DNA of 64,000 nt, from positions 1 through 64,000 of the forward strand of contig JAILJP010000032.1 of NCBI GenBank assembly GCA_024694625.1, written 5' to 3'. Below, in pieces: positions 54,212 to 64,000 of the stretch (position 1 is the stretch's first letter; the number at the start of each line of letters is the position of its first letter). The notes beneath the pieces are model-generated. The model was not told where the DNA came from. It did not search any database and was given only the letters and a program-made list of their open reading frames with translations. The translations under genes and the position numbers were made by a program. The stretch is from Lachnospiraceae bacterium (GTDB taxonomy: Bacteria > Bacillota > Clostridia > Lachnospirales > Lachnospiraceae).

Positions 54212-55075
54212 ATGTTAGTATCTGCAAAAGAAATGTTAGACAAAGCAAAAGCAGGACACTATGCCGTTGGTCAGTTCAACATCAATAACCTTGAATGGAC
54301 AAAGGCTATTTTACTTACTGCTGAAGAATGCAAGTCACCTGTAATCCTTGGTGTATCTGAGGGTGCAGGAAAGTACATGACAGGATTCAAGACCGTAGCT
54401 GCTATGGTTAAGGCTATGGACGAGTCTTTGGGAATTACAGTTCCTGTAGCTCTTCACTTGGATCACGGTACATACGAAGGAACAAAGGCTTGTATCGAAG
54501 CTGGATTTACTTCTGTTATGTTTGACGGTTCTTCTTATGACATCAACGAAAACGTTGAAAAGACCAAGGAATTGGTTGAACTTTCTCACAAGAACGGGAT
54601 CTCTATCGAAGCTGAAGTAGGTTCTATCGGTGGTGAAGAAGACGGTGTTGTTGGTATGGGTGAATGTGCTGATCCCGACGAATGCAAGATGGTTGCTGAC
54701 CTTGGTGTTGACATGCTTGCAGCTGGTATCGGAAACATCCACGGTGTATATCCTGAAAACTGGGCTGGTCTTTCTTTCGAGACTTTGGATGCTATTCAGC
54801 AGAAGACAGGAGCTATGCCTTTAGTACTTCACGGTGGTACAGGTATTCCTGATGATATGATTGCAAAAGCTATCTCTTTAGGCGTATCTAAGATCAACGT
54901 TAACACAGAGTGTCAGTTAGTATTTGCAGAAGCTACAAGAAAATATATTGAAGCCGGCAAGGATCAGCAGGGTAAAGGATTTGACCCTAGAAAACTTCTT
55001 GCACCGGGAACAGATGCTATCAAAGCTAAAGTAAAAGAAAAGATGGAATTATTCGGTTCTGTCGGCAAAGCTTAA
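54212..55075 (+). CDS. fba: Fructose-bisphosphate aldolase, class II
   Basis: 287 residues. Cleaves fructose 1,6-bisphosphate in glycolysis with zinc. Metal and substrate residues lie in VALHLDHGTYEGTK, EAEVGSIGGEEDG, GIGNIHGVYPENW and LVLHGGTGIPD. Codon use is biased to a few favoured codons, as expected of a highly expressed gene. GGAGG precedes the ATG. It has its own promoter and terminator. Confidence 0.96.
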   Translation: MLVSAKEMLDKAKAGHYAVGQFNINNLEWTKAILLTAEECKSPVILGVSEGAGKYMTGFKTVAAMVKAMDESLGITVPVALHLDHGTYEGTKACIEAGFTSVMFDGSSYDINENVEKTKELVELSHKNGISIEAEVGSIGGEEDGVVGMGECADPDECKMVADLGVDMLAAGIGNIHGVYPENWAGLSFETLDAIQQKTGAMPLVLHGGTGIPDDMIAKAISLGVSKINVNTECQLVFAEATRKYIEAGKDQQGKGFDPRKLLAPGTDAIKAKVKEKMELFGSVGKA

Positions 55076-55097
55076 GTAGTACTTATGTTTTGAATCT

Positions 55098-55128
55098 AAG
55101 GGGGTGCCTTTATTTGGCATCCCTTTTT
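55098..55128 (+). terminator. Terminator after fba
   Basis: AAGGGGGTGCC and GGCATCCCTT (one G-U pair) followed by TTTTTT. Confidence 0.9.
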
Positions 55129-55158
55129 TAAAGTAAATTATAGAAAAGGATCAATACA

Positions 55159-57279
55159 ATGGAGAAAGATTATTTTAATGTTGCGGATATTTTCGGTGAA
55201 AACGTGTTTAATGACGCAACCATGCAGGAGCGTCTTCCGAAAAAAACCTATCAGAAGTTAAAAGAAACCATTCGCCAGGGAAGAGAGCTGGATATTGAAA
55301 CAGCAGATGTGGTCGCTCACGAAATGAAGGAATGGGCAATCGAAAAGGGTGCTACACACTATACTCATTGGTTCCAGCCCCTTACCGGTGTAACTGCGGA
55401 AAAACATGATTCCTTTATTTCAGCTCCAAAGGAAAACGGAAAGATCCTTATGAGCTTTTCCGGAAAGGAATTGATTAAGGGTGAGCCGGATGCTTCTTCT
55501 TTCCCTTCAGGTGGACTTCGAGCTACTTTTGAGGCAAGAGGATATACAGCTTGGGATCCCACTTCTCCGGCTTTTGTAAGACAGGATGCCGCGGGTGCAA
55601 CACTTTGCATTCCCACAGCTTTTTGTTCTTATACCGGTGAAGCTTTGGATCAAAAGACTCCTTTGCTTCGTTCCATGGAAGCAATCAATAAACAGTCTAT
55701 TAGATTGATTCGTTTGTTTGGAAATACAACATCCAATCGTGTAACACCTTCCGTAGGTGTGGAACAGGAATACTTCTTAATCGATCGGGAAAACTTCCTG
55801 GCACGTAAAGATTTGGTTTATACCGGACGTACTCTTTTGGGTGCTATGCCTCCCAAGGGACAGGAAATGGACGATCATTACTTCGGTGCAATCCGGGAGC
55901 GTATTGCAGCCTTTATGAAGGATGTAAATATCGAGCTGTGGAAGCTTGGGGTATCCTCCAAAACACAGCATAATGAGGTTGCTCCTGCACAGCACGAGTT
56001 AGCGCCTATTTATGCAGAAGCAAACGTAGCGGTAGACCACAACCAGTTAATCATGGAAACCTTAAAGAAGGTGGCATATCGTCACGGATTACAGTGTCTG
56101 TTGCACGAGAAGCCCTTTGCCGGTGTAAATGGTTCCGGTAAGCATGACAATTGGTCATTGGTTACAGACGATGGTATCAACCTTTTGGAGCCCGGTAAAA
56201 CACCTCATGAAAATGTTCAGTTCTTATTGGTTCTTTGCTGTATCTTAAAAGCAGTGGATGAGCATGCGGATTTGTTAAGAGAGTCTGCTGCAGATGTGGG
56301 AAATGACAACCGTTTAGGTGGAGATGAGGCACCTCCGTGCATTATTTCCGTTTATCTTGGAGAACAGTTGCAGGACGTATTGGATCAGTTGATTCGTACC
56401 GGTACTGCTGACCACAGTATTTCCGGTGAGAAGTTGGATACCGGTGTTACTACACTTCCTGACTTCTTGAAGGATGCTACCGACAGAAACCGTACCTCAC
56501 CTTTTGCCTTCACCGGTAATAAGTTTGAGTTCCGTATGGTAGGTTCTGAAGACTCTGTTGGTGAACCCAATATCGTATTAAATACCATTGTTGCTCAGGC
56601 TTTTGCTGAGGCTTGTGATGAGTTGGAAAAAGCAAAAGACTTCAACATGGCTGTACATGATTTGATTAAGAAGCTTGCAAAAGATCATCAGAGAATCGTG
56701 TTCAATGGTAATGGATATTCTCCGGAATGGGCAAAGGAAGCAAAAAAGCGTGGCTTGTCTATTATCAATAATATGTTGGATGCAATTCCCGCATTGACTT
56801 CCGAAAAGTCAATTTCTTTGTTTGAAGAGTTCAATGTATTTACAAAGGCGGAATTAGAGTCCCGTGCGGAAATTGAATACGAAATCTATGCAAAGAAACG
56901 TAATATTGAAGCAAAGGTAATGATTGATATTGTTCGTAAACAAATCATTCCTGCGACCATTCGTTATACTACCGTTCTTGCAGAATCTGTGAATCAGGTT
57001 CGTTCTGCTGCAGAAGCAGCGGATGTAAGTACTCAGGTGGAAATGCTTACAGAAGTATCTGCTTGCTTAAAGGATACCAAAGAAAAGCTTGTAAAACTTG
57101 AAGAGTACGAAGCAAAGGGGGTAACCCTTTCCGATACCAAAGAAAGAGCCTTCTATTACAGAGACTATGTATTGCCTGCAATGGAAGCGGTTCGTAAGCC
57201 GGTAGACCGTTTGGAAATGTTGGTGGACAAATCTATGTGGCCTATGCCTTCTTACGGAGATATGATTTTCGAAGTGTAA
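55159..57279 (+). CDS. glnN: Glutamine synthetase, type III
   Basis: 706 residues, the length of the GSIII family, which is much larger than GSI. It makes glutamine from glutamate and ammonia. The N-terminal GSIII domain holds [12 protein letters not shown] and [15 protein letters not shown]; the catalytic domain has [27 protein letters not shown] and [10 protein letters not shown]. It has no visible TnrA/GlnR-type operator in the short upstream gap, and a terminator precedes it. A ribosome site AAAAGGA lies before the ATG. Confidence 0.96.
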   Translation: MEKDYFNVADIFGENVFNDATMQERLPKKTYQKLKETIRQGRELDIETADVVAHEMKEWAIEKGATHYTHWFQPLTGVTAEKHDSFISAPKENGKILMSFSGKELIKGEPDASSFPSGGLRATFEARGYTAWDPTSPAFVRQDAAGATLCIPTAFCSYTGEALDQKTPLLRSMEAINKQSIRLIRLFGNTTSNRVTPSVGVEQEYFLIDRENFLARKDLVYTGRTLLGAMPPKGQEMDDHYFGAIRERIAAFMKDVNIELWKLGVSSKTQHNEVAPAQHELAPIYAEANVAVDHNQLIMETLKKVAYRHGLQCLLHEKPFAGVNGSGKHDNWSLVTDDGINLLEPGKTPHENVQFLLVLCCILKAVDEHADLLRESAADVGNDNRLGGDEAPPCIISVYLGEQLQDVLDQLIRTGTADHSISGEKLDTGVTTLPDFLKDATDRNRTSPFAFTGNKFEFRMVGSEDSVGEPNIVLNTIVAQAFAEACDELEKAKDFNMAVHDLIKKLAKDHQRIVFNGNGYSPEWAKEAKKRGLSIINNMLDAIPALTSEKSISLFEEFNVFTKAELESRAEIEYEIYAKKRNIEAKVMIDIVRKQIIPATIRYTTVLAESVNQVRSAAEAADVSTQVEMLTEVSACLKDTKEKLVKLEEYEAKGVTLSDTKERAFYYRDYVLPAMEAVRKPVDRLEMLVDKSMWPMPSYGDMIFEV

Positions 57280-57290
57280 ACAAAAATAAA

Positions 57291-57321
57291 AGCGTAATCG
57301 CAATTTGCGATTACGCTTTTT
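57291..57321. terminator. Bidirectional terminator between glnN and pbp
   Basis: AGCGTAATCGCA and TGCGATTACGCT form a perfect 12-bp stem with A residues before and T residues after; it separates two convergent genes. Confidence 0.93.
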
Positions 57322-57334
57322 TTATGTCTTTTTA

Positions 57335-60001
57335 TTAGTCGTTGTTTTCTTCGACTTCTACGGAATCGGAAGTGGTATCTTCAGAAGATGTATCTTCTGA
57401 TTCGTCTTCCGATGACTCCTCTTCTTTTTTCTTCTTCTCTTCTTCTTCCTTTTTCTTTTGCTCTTCAGCCTCTTTTGCAGCCTTTTCAGCGGCTTCTTTG
57501 CTGTGAACGGTACAAATCTGAGATAAGAACTCTTCGCTTAGCATATAGGGCGAATCTGCAGAACCGGTGCTGCTTCCACCAACCATATAAACACCGCTGT
57601 GAGTAGAGGTGCAGTATTCATTGGCAATCTGACCGGATTCATCACACAAGGTAACGGCAATGTGATGGTCGCAGGTCTCTGTGGGTTGTGTGCCTTCTGC
57701 AAAGTATTCGGTATAGAGCATGGAGCCTCTGGGGTCGCAATTACATACCCCGTCTATGGGCAACAATCCGGATTTGGAACATACTGTCACCTGTACGATG
57801 CCGCTTGGCATGGTAAAGTCTTTGTATTCTAATCCTTCGTGAATACGGCTCATTACCTGACGCCAGATATTCTTTGAATATACTGTACTTGACTGAGGAG
57901 AGTTGTCATCGCAACCGCCCCAAATAGAAGCAGTGTAGTAAGGAGTATATCCGCAGAAAACAGTATCTCTATCCTTGGTAGTGGTACCGGATTTTCCGGC
58001 TACAGCCATGTTTGAGATATTGGCTCTGGTACCTGTTCCACTGGTCATTACATCTTTCATGGCACTGGTTAACAGCCAGGCTGTGGTGTCTTTTAATACC
58101 TTGGTGGATTCGTTGGTGGTGTTGTCCAATAAAACGTCGCCGTTGTAATCTAAAACCTGGGTGTAGAAGACAGGTTTGTTGTAATTTCCGCTGTTAGCAA
58201 TGGTTGCGTAAGCAGCGGTTAATTCCAAGTTGGTAACACCGTTTGTAATACCACCCAAGGCTAAGGCCTGGTTGTTATCTCCGCTGTCCAAGGTAGTGAT
58301 TCCAAGTTTTTCAACATATTCATATCCCAAAGAGGTTCCGATTTGTGTCAGTGTTCGAACGGTAACCACGTTAATGGAATTGGTAATTGCGGTTCGAATG
58401 TTGGTAAAGCCTCGGTAGCTGTTGTCGTAGTTGGAAAGGGAGGTTCCGTTGGCGTAGGTCATGGGAGCATCATCCTGAACAGAAGCCAAGGTCAAACCGC
58501 CGGCATCTAAGGCGGGAGCATAGGCTGCCAAAACTTTAAAGGTGGAACCGGGCTGTCTGGTAATGCCGGTAGCACGGTTTAAGGTTTTGCTTCCTGTTTT
58601 GTCTCCTCGACCGCCCACAATGGCGGCCACATATCCGGTGGATTGATCCATAACGGTCATTGCTGCCTGGGGCTGTAAGGTAAATACTACGGATTCTCCT
58701 GCTTCAGAGATGGTATCTCCTTCTTCCATGATTTCATCTTTGTAGGCATCAATGGCAGCCTGGGCTTCTTCTTCGGAGTTGAAGTTGATGCTGTAGTTTT
58801 TATTCGCTGCCTGATAATAGGAGAGCATGGTCTGTTCGCTGTAGTTTTCGTAAGTGCCGTCTGCTTTTGTGACGGTGAGTCGATAACTAAAGGAGACCTT
58901 TGGATCAGTAGCATAGTTTTCACTGTTGTTAATTTCTTCTTCCACAATTTTTTGGATGTTGGAATCCTGAGTGGAATAAATGGTTAAACCACCGGAGTAA
59001 AGCTTTTGGTAAGCTTCGGTTTCTGTGTAACCCTTTTGTTCCATTAAATCGTCAATTACCTGATCCGTAAGGGCATCTACAAAGTAGGAAGTGGAAGAGG
59101 TATCGATTTCGTTGTTAATGATCTGAATTCGACTGTACACGTCATCGTTGATGGCTTCTTCGTATTCGCTTTCGCTGATATAGCCCTGATCCAACATGTT
59201 TTGCAAAACTTTTTTGCGGCGCTTTGCGTTTTCTTCAGGATAACTGATGGGGTTATACTTGGAAGGGTTCTGGGTAATACCGGCAATGACTGCACACTCG
59301 GAAAGCGTAAGATCGCTAACGGACTTATTAAAGTACCGTTCGGAAGCAGCCTGAACACCCAGAGTATTCTGGCCAAGGTTAATGGTGTTTAAGTAGTTTT
59401 CCAAAATCTCATCTTTGGAAGTGACTTTTTCTAACTGGATGGCCAAATACTGTTCCTGAATCTTTCGGTCAACCCTTTCTTTAAAGGTCGTCTCACTGGT
59501 CCAGGTGGTAAAGTAGTTGTTTTTTAACAACTGCTGTGTAATGGTGGAAGCACCTTGGGAAGCTTTGCTTCCGCTGAAAACGTTTACCACATCCACAACA
59601 ACCGCACGGATGATACCTTTTACGTCGATACCGTTGTGTTCGTAAAATCTGGCATCCTCAATGGCAACGAAGGCATGTTGCAAATCCTCAGGAATCGAAT
59701 CCAAAGTAACATACTCTCGATTGGCACCGGAAGAGGCGAGGTTTTCGATTTCTACACCGGCATTGTCATAGATGGTGGTGGAGAATCCCTCTGGTGAAAT
59801 ATCTATGGTAGATACATCCGGTAAATCATTAATCAAGTTGGTGACGTAAAATGCTGCGCCTCCAAGTCCAATCGCAACAAGGAGTGCGATACAAATCAGT
59901 AATGTTTTTATAAATGATATGCCGAATTTTTTTCGGGCCTTTGCTTTCTTGTTAGATAAAGCAGCTTTATTCTTCTTCAAGTTTTTCTTCCCGTAATTCA
60001 T
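57335..60001 (-). CDS. Class A penicillin-binding protein (glycosyltransferase/transpeptidase)
   Basis: 888 residues. A Lys-rich cytoplasmic tail and one membrane helix (ALLVAIGLGGAAFYVTNLI) are followed by the GT51 glycosyltransferase (VAIEDARFYEHNG, QGASTITQQLLKN) and a transpeptidase with SxxK in PGSTFKVLAAYAP, SxN in NSINVV and KTG-box AGKSGTT. The C-terminus is a Glu/Lys/Ser/Asp-rich low-complexity tail of about 60 residues (EEEEKKKKEEESSEDESED). It builds and cross-links peptidoglycan at the outer face. AAGGAG precedes the ATG. It is monocistronic. Confidence 0.95.
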   Translation of the reverse strand: MNYGKKNLKKNKAALSNKKAKARKKFGISFIKTLLICIALLVAIGLGGAAFYVTNLINDLPDVSTIDISPEGFSTTIYDNAGVEIENLASSGANREYVTLDSIPEDLQHAFVAIEDARFYEHNGIDVKGIIRAVVVDVVNVFSGSKASQGASTITQQLLKNNYFTTWTSETTFKERVDRKIQEQYLAIQLEKVTSKDEILENYLNTINLGQNTLGVQAASERYFNKSVSDLTLSECAVIAGITQNPSKYNPISYPEENAKRRKKVLQNMLDQGYISESEYEEAINDDVYSRIQIINNEIDTSSTSYFVDALTDQVIDDLMEQKGYTETEAYQKLYSGGLTIYSTQDSNIQKIVEEEINNSENYATDPKVSFSYRLTVTKADGTYENYSEQTMLSYYQAANKNYSINFNSEEEAQAAIDAYKDEIMEEGDTISEAGESVVFTLQPQAAMTVMDQSTGYVAAIVGGRGDKTGSKTLNRATGITRQPGSTFKVLAAYAPALDAGGLTLASVQDDAPMTYANGTSLSNYDNSYRGFTNIRTAITNSINVVTVRTLTQIGTSLGYEYVEKLGITTLDSGDNNQALALGGITNGVTNLELTAAYATIANSGNYNKPVFYTQVLDYNGDVLLDNTTNESTKVLKDTTAWLLTSAMKDVMTSGTGTRANISNMAVAGKSGTTTKDRDTVFCGYTPYYTASIWGGCDDNSPQSSTVYSKNIWRQVMSRIHEGLEYKDFTMPSGIVQVTVCSKSGLLPIDGVCNCDPRGSMLYTEYFAEGTQPTETCDHHIAVTLCDESGQIANEYCTSTHSGVYMVGGSSTGSADSPYMLSEEFLSQICTVHSKEAAEKAAKEAEEQKKKEEEEKKKKEEESSEDESEDTSSEDTTSDSVEVEENND

Positions 60002-60136
60002 AAAAACTCCTTTTTAAACATAATTATGATAATTATAGCAGATGTTATCATTATTATAAAGAAAAATGGATGGGTGCAGGAGGAGAGGGGATGGGTCACA
60101 GTGGAATCAACGGTGGAAAAAAAGCCGGGCATTTTA

Positions 60137-60142
60137 TATAAT
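60137..60142 (+). promoter_or_regulatory. -10 element placing the transcript start at the yigZ ATG
   Basis: TATAAT ends 7 bases before the ATG, and a weak -35 (TGGAAA) lies about 16 bases upstream. Transcription would begin at or next to the start codon, giving a leaderless mRNA. Confidence 0.5.
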
Positions 60143-60149
60143 TGGCAAT

Positions 60150-60791
60150 ATGGAATATGAAATTTATAAAGACGGTGAAGGAAAAATAACAGAAAAGAAG
60201 TCGGTGTTTATCGCGGCAGTTGCCTCAGTGAAAACAGAAGAAGAGGCTTTAGAATTTATCAGCGCTAAGCGAAAAGAACACTATGACGCGAGACACAACT
60301 GTTTTGCTTATATTGTGGGAGAGCAGGACGAGTGTGTTCGGTCTTCCGATGATGGAGAGCCCAGCGGAACAGCAGGCAGACCTATCTTAGATGTTTTGAC
60401 CGGGGCGCATTTGCACAATGTGGTAGTTGTGGTTACCAGATACTTCGGAGGCGTGTTGCTGGGAACGGGAGGCTTGGTAAGAGCCTATTCCCAGGCTACC
60501 AAAGAAGGAATTGAAGCGTGCATCCTTTTGGAGAAAAACTACGGAAAGAAACTTAAAATTTCTATGGACTATACACTTTTGGGAAAAGTTCAGTATATTT
60601 TAAAGGAAAGAAATGTATTCATTGTGGATACGTTGTATGATGCAGATGTGACCATAGAAGCATACGTCCCGTTGGAAGATGTGGATGCTTTGGAAAAGGA
60701 ACTTGTGAACCAAACAGGGGCCAAGGCAAGCCTGGATTGGGGAGATTCGGTGAGTTATGGAATTGCAGAAGAAAAGCTTGTGCTGTTTTAG
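60150..60791 (+). CDS. yigZ: YigZ/IMPACT-family protein
   Basis: 213 residues. N-terminal UPF0029 domain with KKSVFIAAVASV, DARHNCFAYIVG, SSDDGEPSGTAGRPIL and VVVVTRYFGGVLLGTGGLVRAY; the C-terminal DUF1949 domain follows. Members are linked to translation control or nucleotide binding, but the molecular role is not settled. The ATG at 60150 fits the family; an earlier ATG at 60066 adds a basic tail not seen in homologues. There is no ribosome site before it. Confidence 0.9.
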   Translation: MEYEIYKDGEGKITEKKSVFIAAVASVKTEEEALEFISAKRKEHYDARHNCFAYIVGEQDECVRSSDDGEPSGTAGRPILDVLTGAHLHNVVVVVTRYFGGVLLGTGGLVRAYSQATKEGIEACILLEKNYGKKLKISMDYTLLGKVQYILKERNVFIVDTLYDADVTIEAYVPLEDVDALEKELVNQTGAKASLDWGDSVSYGIAEEKLVLF

Positions 60792-60803
60792 CACAAGCTT
60801 TTT
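60772..60803. terminator. Bidirectional terminator between yigZ and the EAL gene
   Basis: AAAAGCTTGTGCT and AGCACAAGCTTTT; the yigZ stop codon lies in the hairpin loop side. Confidence 0.9.
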
Positions 60804-60808
60804 CCTTT

Positions 60809-62722
60809 TTATTTTTGCTTAAAATAATCTTTTAAATTTTCAATAGGAATAGGTTTTGCATAATTATATCCTTGAATATAGTCAAAACCGTGATTGATAC
60901 AGAAGCTCTTTTGCTCTTCTGTTTCCACACCTTCCACCAAAGGGGAAATGTGGCTTTCTTTTAGCATATGAATCAAAGCGCGAATCATTTCTTCTGTGTT
61001 TTCATCTTCCATGGCCTTATATAAGATGGATTTATCAAACTTAATGGTGTGAAAGTCTCCAGAGGTTAAACGATCAAAGTTGGAGTATCCGGTACCGAAA
61101 TCATCCAGGTAGAAGTGGATGCCTTCATCGTTCATGCTTTGCATGTTGTTGGACACCACGTCGTAGTTTTCATAAACGGAGGATTCCGTAACTTCCAAGC
61201 GAATCTTATTGGGATCCACGCCATTGTGCTCGATGATGTTTAATAAATCATCGGTCATACTTTTTACGGACAGTTCCAAAGGAGAGCAGTTTACTGTAAT
61301 ACAGTCGTATTGGTAATCGTCTCCCAATGATTTGATTTCTTTACATACCTTATCCAAAATAATACAGGTTAAGGGGTGAATACACCGGCTTTCTTCCGCA
61401 ACGGGAATAAAGGAACCGGGATATAAAATATTTCCGTCAATTTCCAAACGCATCAGCGCTTCGGCACTGACAAAGGCTTCGTTCTCAACAGAATAAATGG
61501 GCTGTGCATAGGCAAGGATTCTGGCATCGCTTAAATCCTTCCTGTCTCGGATATCTTCCAGTGCCAAATGGACACGGTAGTATTTCATGAAATCTGTCAT
61601 CTCTTTATTGCCGGCGAACAAAATCTCGTTTTCCGCACTGTCGTTTAGCCTGTTCTGCAAGAAAGAGTAGTAATGCTGGAGAATATCCAGGTTCTGCAGG
61701 AAGGGATGATTGGTAATTGCCACAACCTTGTAGTAGGCAGGGAGATAATCATTTCCCATGGGATGGTTGACAATATCCATGATTTCATCCAAATATTCTC
61801 TTCCGGTTATTTCAGTATCTAAATAAGTAAATGCAGCATAGGTGCTGGTGGAAATACGGTATGCATAACTCCGTTTACAAATGCGTTCCGTTCTTCTTGC
61901 AATGTCAGAAATAATATTGTGTATCATGGACTCCTGAAGAACAAAATTTGTCTTTTCCAACTGAGGGATGGAGACGAATACAACGATAAAGTTTTTGTGC
62001 TTTTTAATGGAATCGGAAATCTTTGCATTTAAAGGATCTCCGTTTTGGGTTCCTGTTTCCTCGTCATAAGGATTGCTGTGGAACAACAAATAGGTTGCCA
62101 TAAAAGGTATGGTATAGGTCAAACTAATGAAGATGTTATTTAAAAACAATCCCTGAAGTACTAAAGTAAATCCAAGGGACACGGAAAAAATTTGCATACT
62201 TAAAAGGATTACTTTGGGCAGATAATTTCGATGAATAAAGGTAATTACCTGTACAATCAGGCAGGCTGAAATACCAAAGGCACAGCAAAACAGGATAAAT
62301 GACTTTAATCGCAGGGTGTCCGTAGGGAAGGTATGCTCACCACCTCGAATCAAAGCAAAGTAGATATAACCGATTATGATATAAAAAAACGTAAAAATGA
62401 AGGCACTTACCAAGGCCGGTTTTTTATAAGCAGAACCGTATATTAGATAATAGATATAGGACATTATTAAATTTAATATGGAAATATAACAGAAGCCGTA
62501 AAGAATATAACATATAATCAGAGCCGCTTTATTATAAGGAAAGACTCCGTTTACACGATGTCCCAAATGTAAGAGAATCATGCTTCCAATCATTCCTATA
62601 ATAATTCCGACAAAGTTAATTCGATATCCGATTGTTTTTCTGGGATTGGAGTAAAGCATGAAAAACAATACTAAACATCCCAATGTAATACTGGAGATTT
62701 CTCCATAAACATTTATTGCCAT
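60809..62722 (-). CDS. Membrane-bound EAL-domain c-di-GMP phosphodiesterase
   Basis: 637 residues from the ATG at 62722 (GGTGAG upstream; an in-frame GTG at 62731 is less likely). About six to seven membrane helices occupy residues 1-215 and resemble a 7TM sensor unit. A degenerate GGDEF-like domain (about 225-370, no GGDEF signature) precedes an EAL domain with EALMRL, EVTESS, DDFGTGYSNF and EGVETEEQ, so it should cleave c-di-GMP. With the REC-EAL protein at 36219 it gives the window two phosphodiesterases and no clear cyclase. Confidence 0.92.
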   Translation of the reverse strand: MAINVYGEISSITLGCLVLFFMLYSNPRKTIGYRINFVGIIIGMIGSMILLHLGHRVNGVFPYNKAALIICYILYGFCYISILNLIMSYIYYLIYGSAYKKPALVSAFIFTFFYIIIGYIYFALIRGGEHTFPTDTLRLKSFILFCCAFGISACLIVQVITFIHRNYLPKVILLSMQIFSVSLGFTLVLQGLFLNNIFISLTYTIPFMATYLLFHSNPYDEETGTQNGDPLNAKISDSIKKHKNFIVVFVSIPQLEKTNFVLQESMIHNIISDIARRTERICKRSYAYRISTSTYAAFTYLDTEITGREYLDEIMDIVNHPMGNDYLPAYYKVVAITNHPFLQNLDILQHYYSFLQNRLNDSAENEILFAGNKEMTDFMKYYRVHLALEDIRDRKDLSDARILAYAQPIYSVENEAFVSAEALMRLEIDGNILYPGSFIPVAEESRCIHPLTCIILDKVCKEIKSLGDDYQYDCITVNCSPLELSVKSMTDDLLNIIEHNGVDPNKIRLEVTESSVYENYDVVSNNMQSMNDEGIHFYLDDFGTGYSNFDRLTSGDFHTIKFDKSILYKAMEDENTEEMIRALIHMLKESHISPLVEGVETEEQKSFCINHGFDYIQGYNYAKPIPIENLKDYFKQK

Positions 62723-62776
62723 ATAATACACTCACCAATTCTTCGTTATTTTTCTTTCACAGAAAAAACCACTTTA

Positions 62777-62805
62777 ATCATATTTACTGTATAATCAGTT
62801 GTCAA
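62777..62805 (-). promoter_or_regulatory. Promoter of the membrane EAL gene
   Basis: On the minus strand TTGACA, 17 bases, TATGAT, about 55 bases before the start codon. Confidence 0.8.
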
Positions 62806-62921
62806 CGGATTTTGGGAAAAAAGTGTTTTTGCAATAAAAAAGAAAAAATCTTTCGTTTTACTTTAGATTTACATTTCTACGGTAAATGTATATGCATAAT
62901 ACAAATTTGAAGATTTGTTCA

Positions 62922-62950
62922 TTGAAAAAACCTTTTTTCGGGAATAAAAT
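62922..62950 (+). promoter_or_regulatory. Promoter of the radical SAM gene
   Basis: TTGAAA, 17 bases, TAAAAT, divergent from the EAL promoter, about 47 bases before the ATG. Confidence 0.65.
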
Positions 62951-62997
62951 CACTAAAAGAAAATGAAATTAGAATCAGAGGAAATAGGAGGTTTAAT

Positions 62998-64000
62998 ATG
63001 GCTTCTGTAGCAGAAAACATGAAACACGCAGCAGAAAGACAGGCTTTTTCCGTAGCAATTGATAGATTTTTAAATCATTTGGACAAGCAAGATGAGGCTC
63101 AGAGAGGAGAAACTTACGTTAAGCTTGTAAACATGGCAGAAAAGTTCTGGGGAAAAGGAAATGAGGAAACCATGAACAAGGTTCGTGCAGCCGTATCCGA
63201 TCCGAACAACCGCTGGGTGAAATACATCAACAAAATTATTGACGAGACGAATCCACAGTTTGCAAAGAAGTTCATTTTGAACTTGGGTTACGAAGCATTC
63301 TTCCGTGGAACAAAAATGATTCGTGCCAACCGTGAAAAATATAAATGCAATATTCCTTGGTTGATTTTATTTGATCCTACCATGGCTTGTAACATGCATT
63401 GTGTAGGTTGCTGGTCAGGTACATACGGTCACAAGGCAAATCTTACTTTTGAAGACATGGATAAGATTGTTACCGAGGGAAAAGAGCTGGGTGTATATCT
63501 TTACATGATGACCGGTGGAGAACCTATGGTACGTAAAGCAGATATTATCAAGCTTTGCGAGAAGCATAACGATTGTATCTTTGCCGCTTATTCCAACTCT
63601 ACTTTAATTGATGAGGAACTTTGCAAGAAGGTAGTTGAATTAGGAAACCTTACCTTTATGCTTTCCATCGAAGGTACACCTGATACTAACGATGCGCGTC
63701 GTGGTGAAGGACATTATGCAGCTGTTATGAAGGCAATGGATTTGCTTAAGAAATATGGTATCGTTTACGGTACTTCCATTTGTTACACAAGAGATAACAT
63801 TGAAGCAGTTACCAATGATGACTTCTTAAGATTTATCTCTGATAAGGGCGCTCGTTTTGGATTCTATTTCCACTACATGCCTGTTGGAAACAATGCAGTT
63901 CCCGAGCTTATGCCTACAGTAGAGCAGCGTAAGAAGATGATTGAAAAGATTCGTTGGGTGCGTTCAAAGGACAGCGATATTGAATTCTATCCTATGGACT
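62998..64000 (+). CDS. Radical SAM protein, partial at window end
   Basis: At least 334 residues are visible; the gene runs past the window edge. AGGAGG lies before the ATG at 62998. After an N-terminal helical region (MASVAENMKHAAERQAFSVA) comes DPTMACNMHCVGCWSG with the 4Fe-4S motif CxxxCxxC, then MMTGGEPMVR, and strands such as LSIEGTPDTNDARRG. This layout fits the SPASM/MoaA-like radical SAM group, often used for peptide or cofactor modification. The substrate cannot be told without the C-terminus and the next genes. Confidence 0.88.
   Translation, partial: MASVAENMKHAAERQAFSVAIDRFLNHLDKQDEAQRGETYVKLVNMAEKFWGKGNEETMNKVRAAVSDPNNRWVKYINKIIDETNPQFAKKFILNLGYEAFFRGTKMIRANREKYKCNIPWLILFDPTMACNMHCVGCWSGTYGHKANLTFEDMDKIVTEGKELGVYLYMMTGGEPMVRKADIIKLCEKHNDCIFAAYSNSTLIDEELCKKVVELGNLTFMLSIEGTPDTNDARRGEGHYAAVMKAMDLLKKYGIVYGTSICYTRDNIEAVTNDDFLRFISDKGARFGFYFHYMPVGNNAVPELMPTVEQRKKMIEKIRWVRSKDSDIEFYPMD

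Overview
The window looks like a chromosomal piece of a motile, anaerobic, low-GC Gram-positive bacterium of the Clostridia, most likely a Lachnospiraceae. The reasons are the gene content and order: a mreB/mbl gene followed by two flagellar rod genes (the mbl-flhO-flhP order of Bacillus subtilis), anaerobic class III ribonucleotide reductase, a Crh-like HPr next to rapZ and whiA, type III glutamine synthetase, many AGGAGG-type ribosome binding sites, and rho-independent terminators after most operons. The species cannot be named from sequence alone.

Layout. 1-84 is a GC-rich imperfect palindrome. 116-2953 is uvrA. 3122-8056 encodes a 1644-residue secreted repeat protein. 8134-11319 is mbl, flhO/flgF, flhP/flgG and a rod-binding protein. 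11556-13769 is nrdD, with an exact NrdR box in its promoter. About 13.75-27.6 kb is an AT-rich accessory island lying between nrdD and what looks like the original host nrdG (27598-28122). The island begins with its own complete nrdG (13893-14420). It then carries a four-gene recombinase module (two clear tyrosine recombinases, one large divergent relative, one coiled-coil protein), a helicase-associated-domain protein, a short HsdR-like N-terminus, a zinc-ribbon array fused to a Vsr-like nuclease (broken by a frameshift), a serine resolvase broken by an amber codon, a secreted Fn3 protein, a candidate type I toxin-antitoxin locus, and a fragment of a conjugation operon (PrgI-like plus a truncated ATPase start). 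A 39-bp ungapped inverted repeat (29/39 identical) sits at its two ends.

The rest returns to core genes: a two-component system, an SCP2-like protein with a Lys-rich tail, a chemotaxis receptor, a metal-responsive ArsR/HMA/P-type ATPase operon, a REC-GGDEF-EAL protein leading directly into nadABC, an ABC importer of the TrpXYZ type, ftsH-uvrC, hprK, an M18 aminopeptidase, murB-rapZ-whiA-crh, a lipid kinase, fba, glnN, a class A penicillin-binding protein, a YigZ-family protein, a membrane EAL protein, and the start of a radical SAM gene that runs off the window.

The most unusual points are the island that separates nrdD from nrdG while supplying a replacement nrdG, the inverted repeats at its ends, the recombinase quartet, and the convergent two-RNA locus at 26.54-26.88 kb that encodes a 28-residue membrane peptide.
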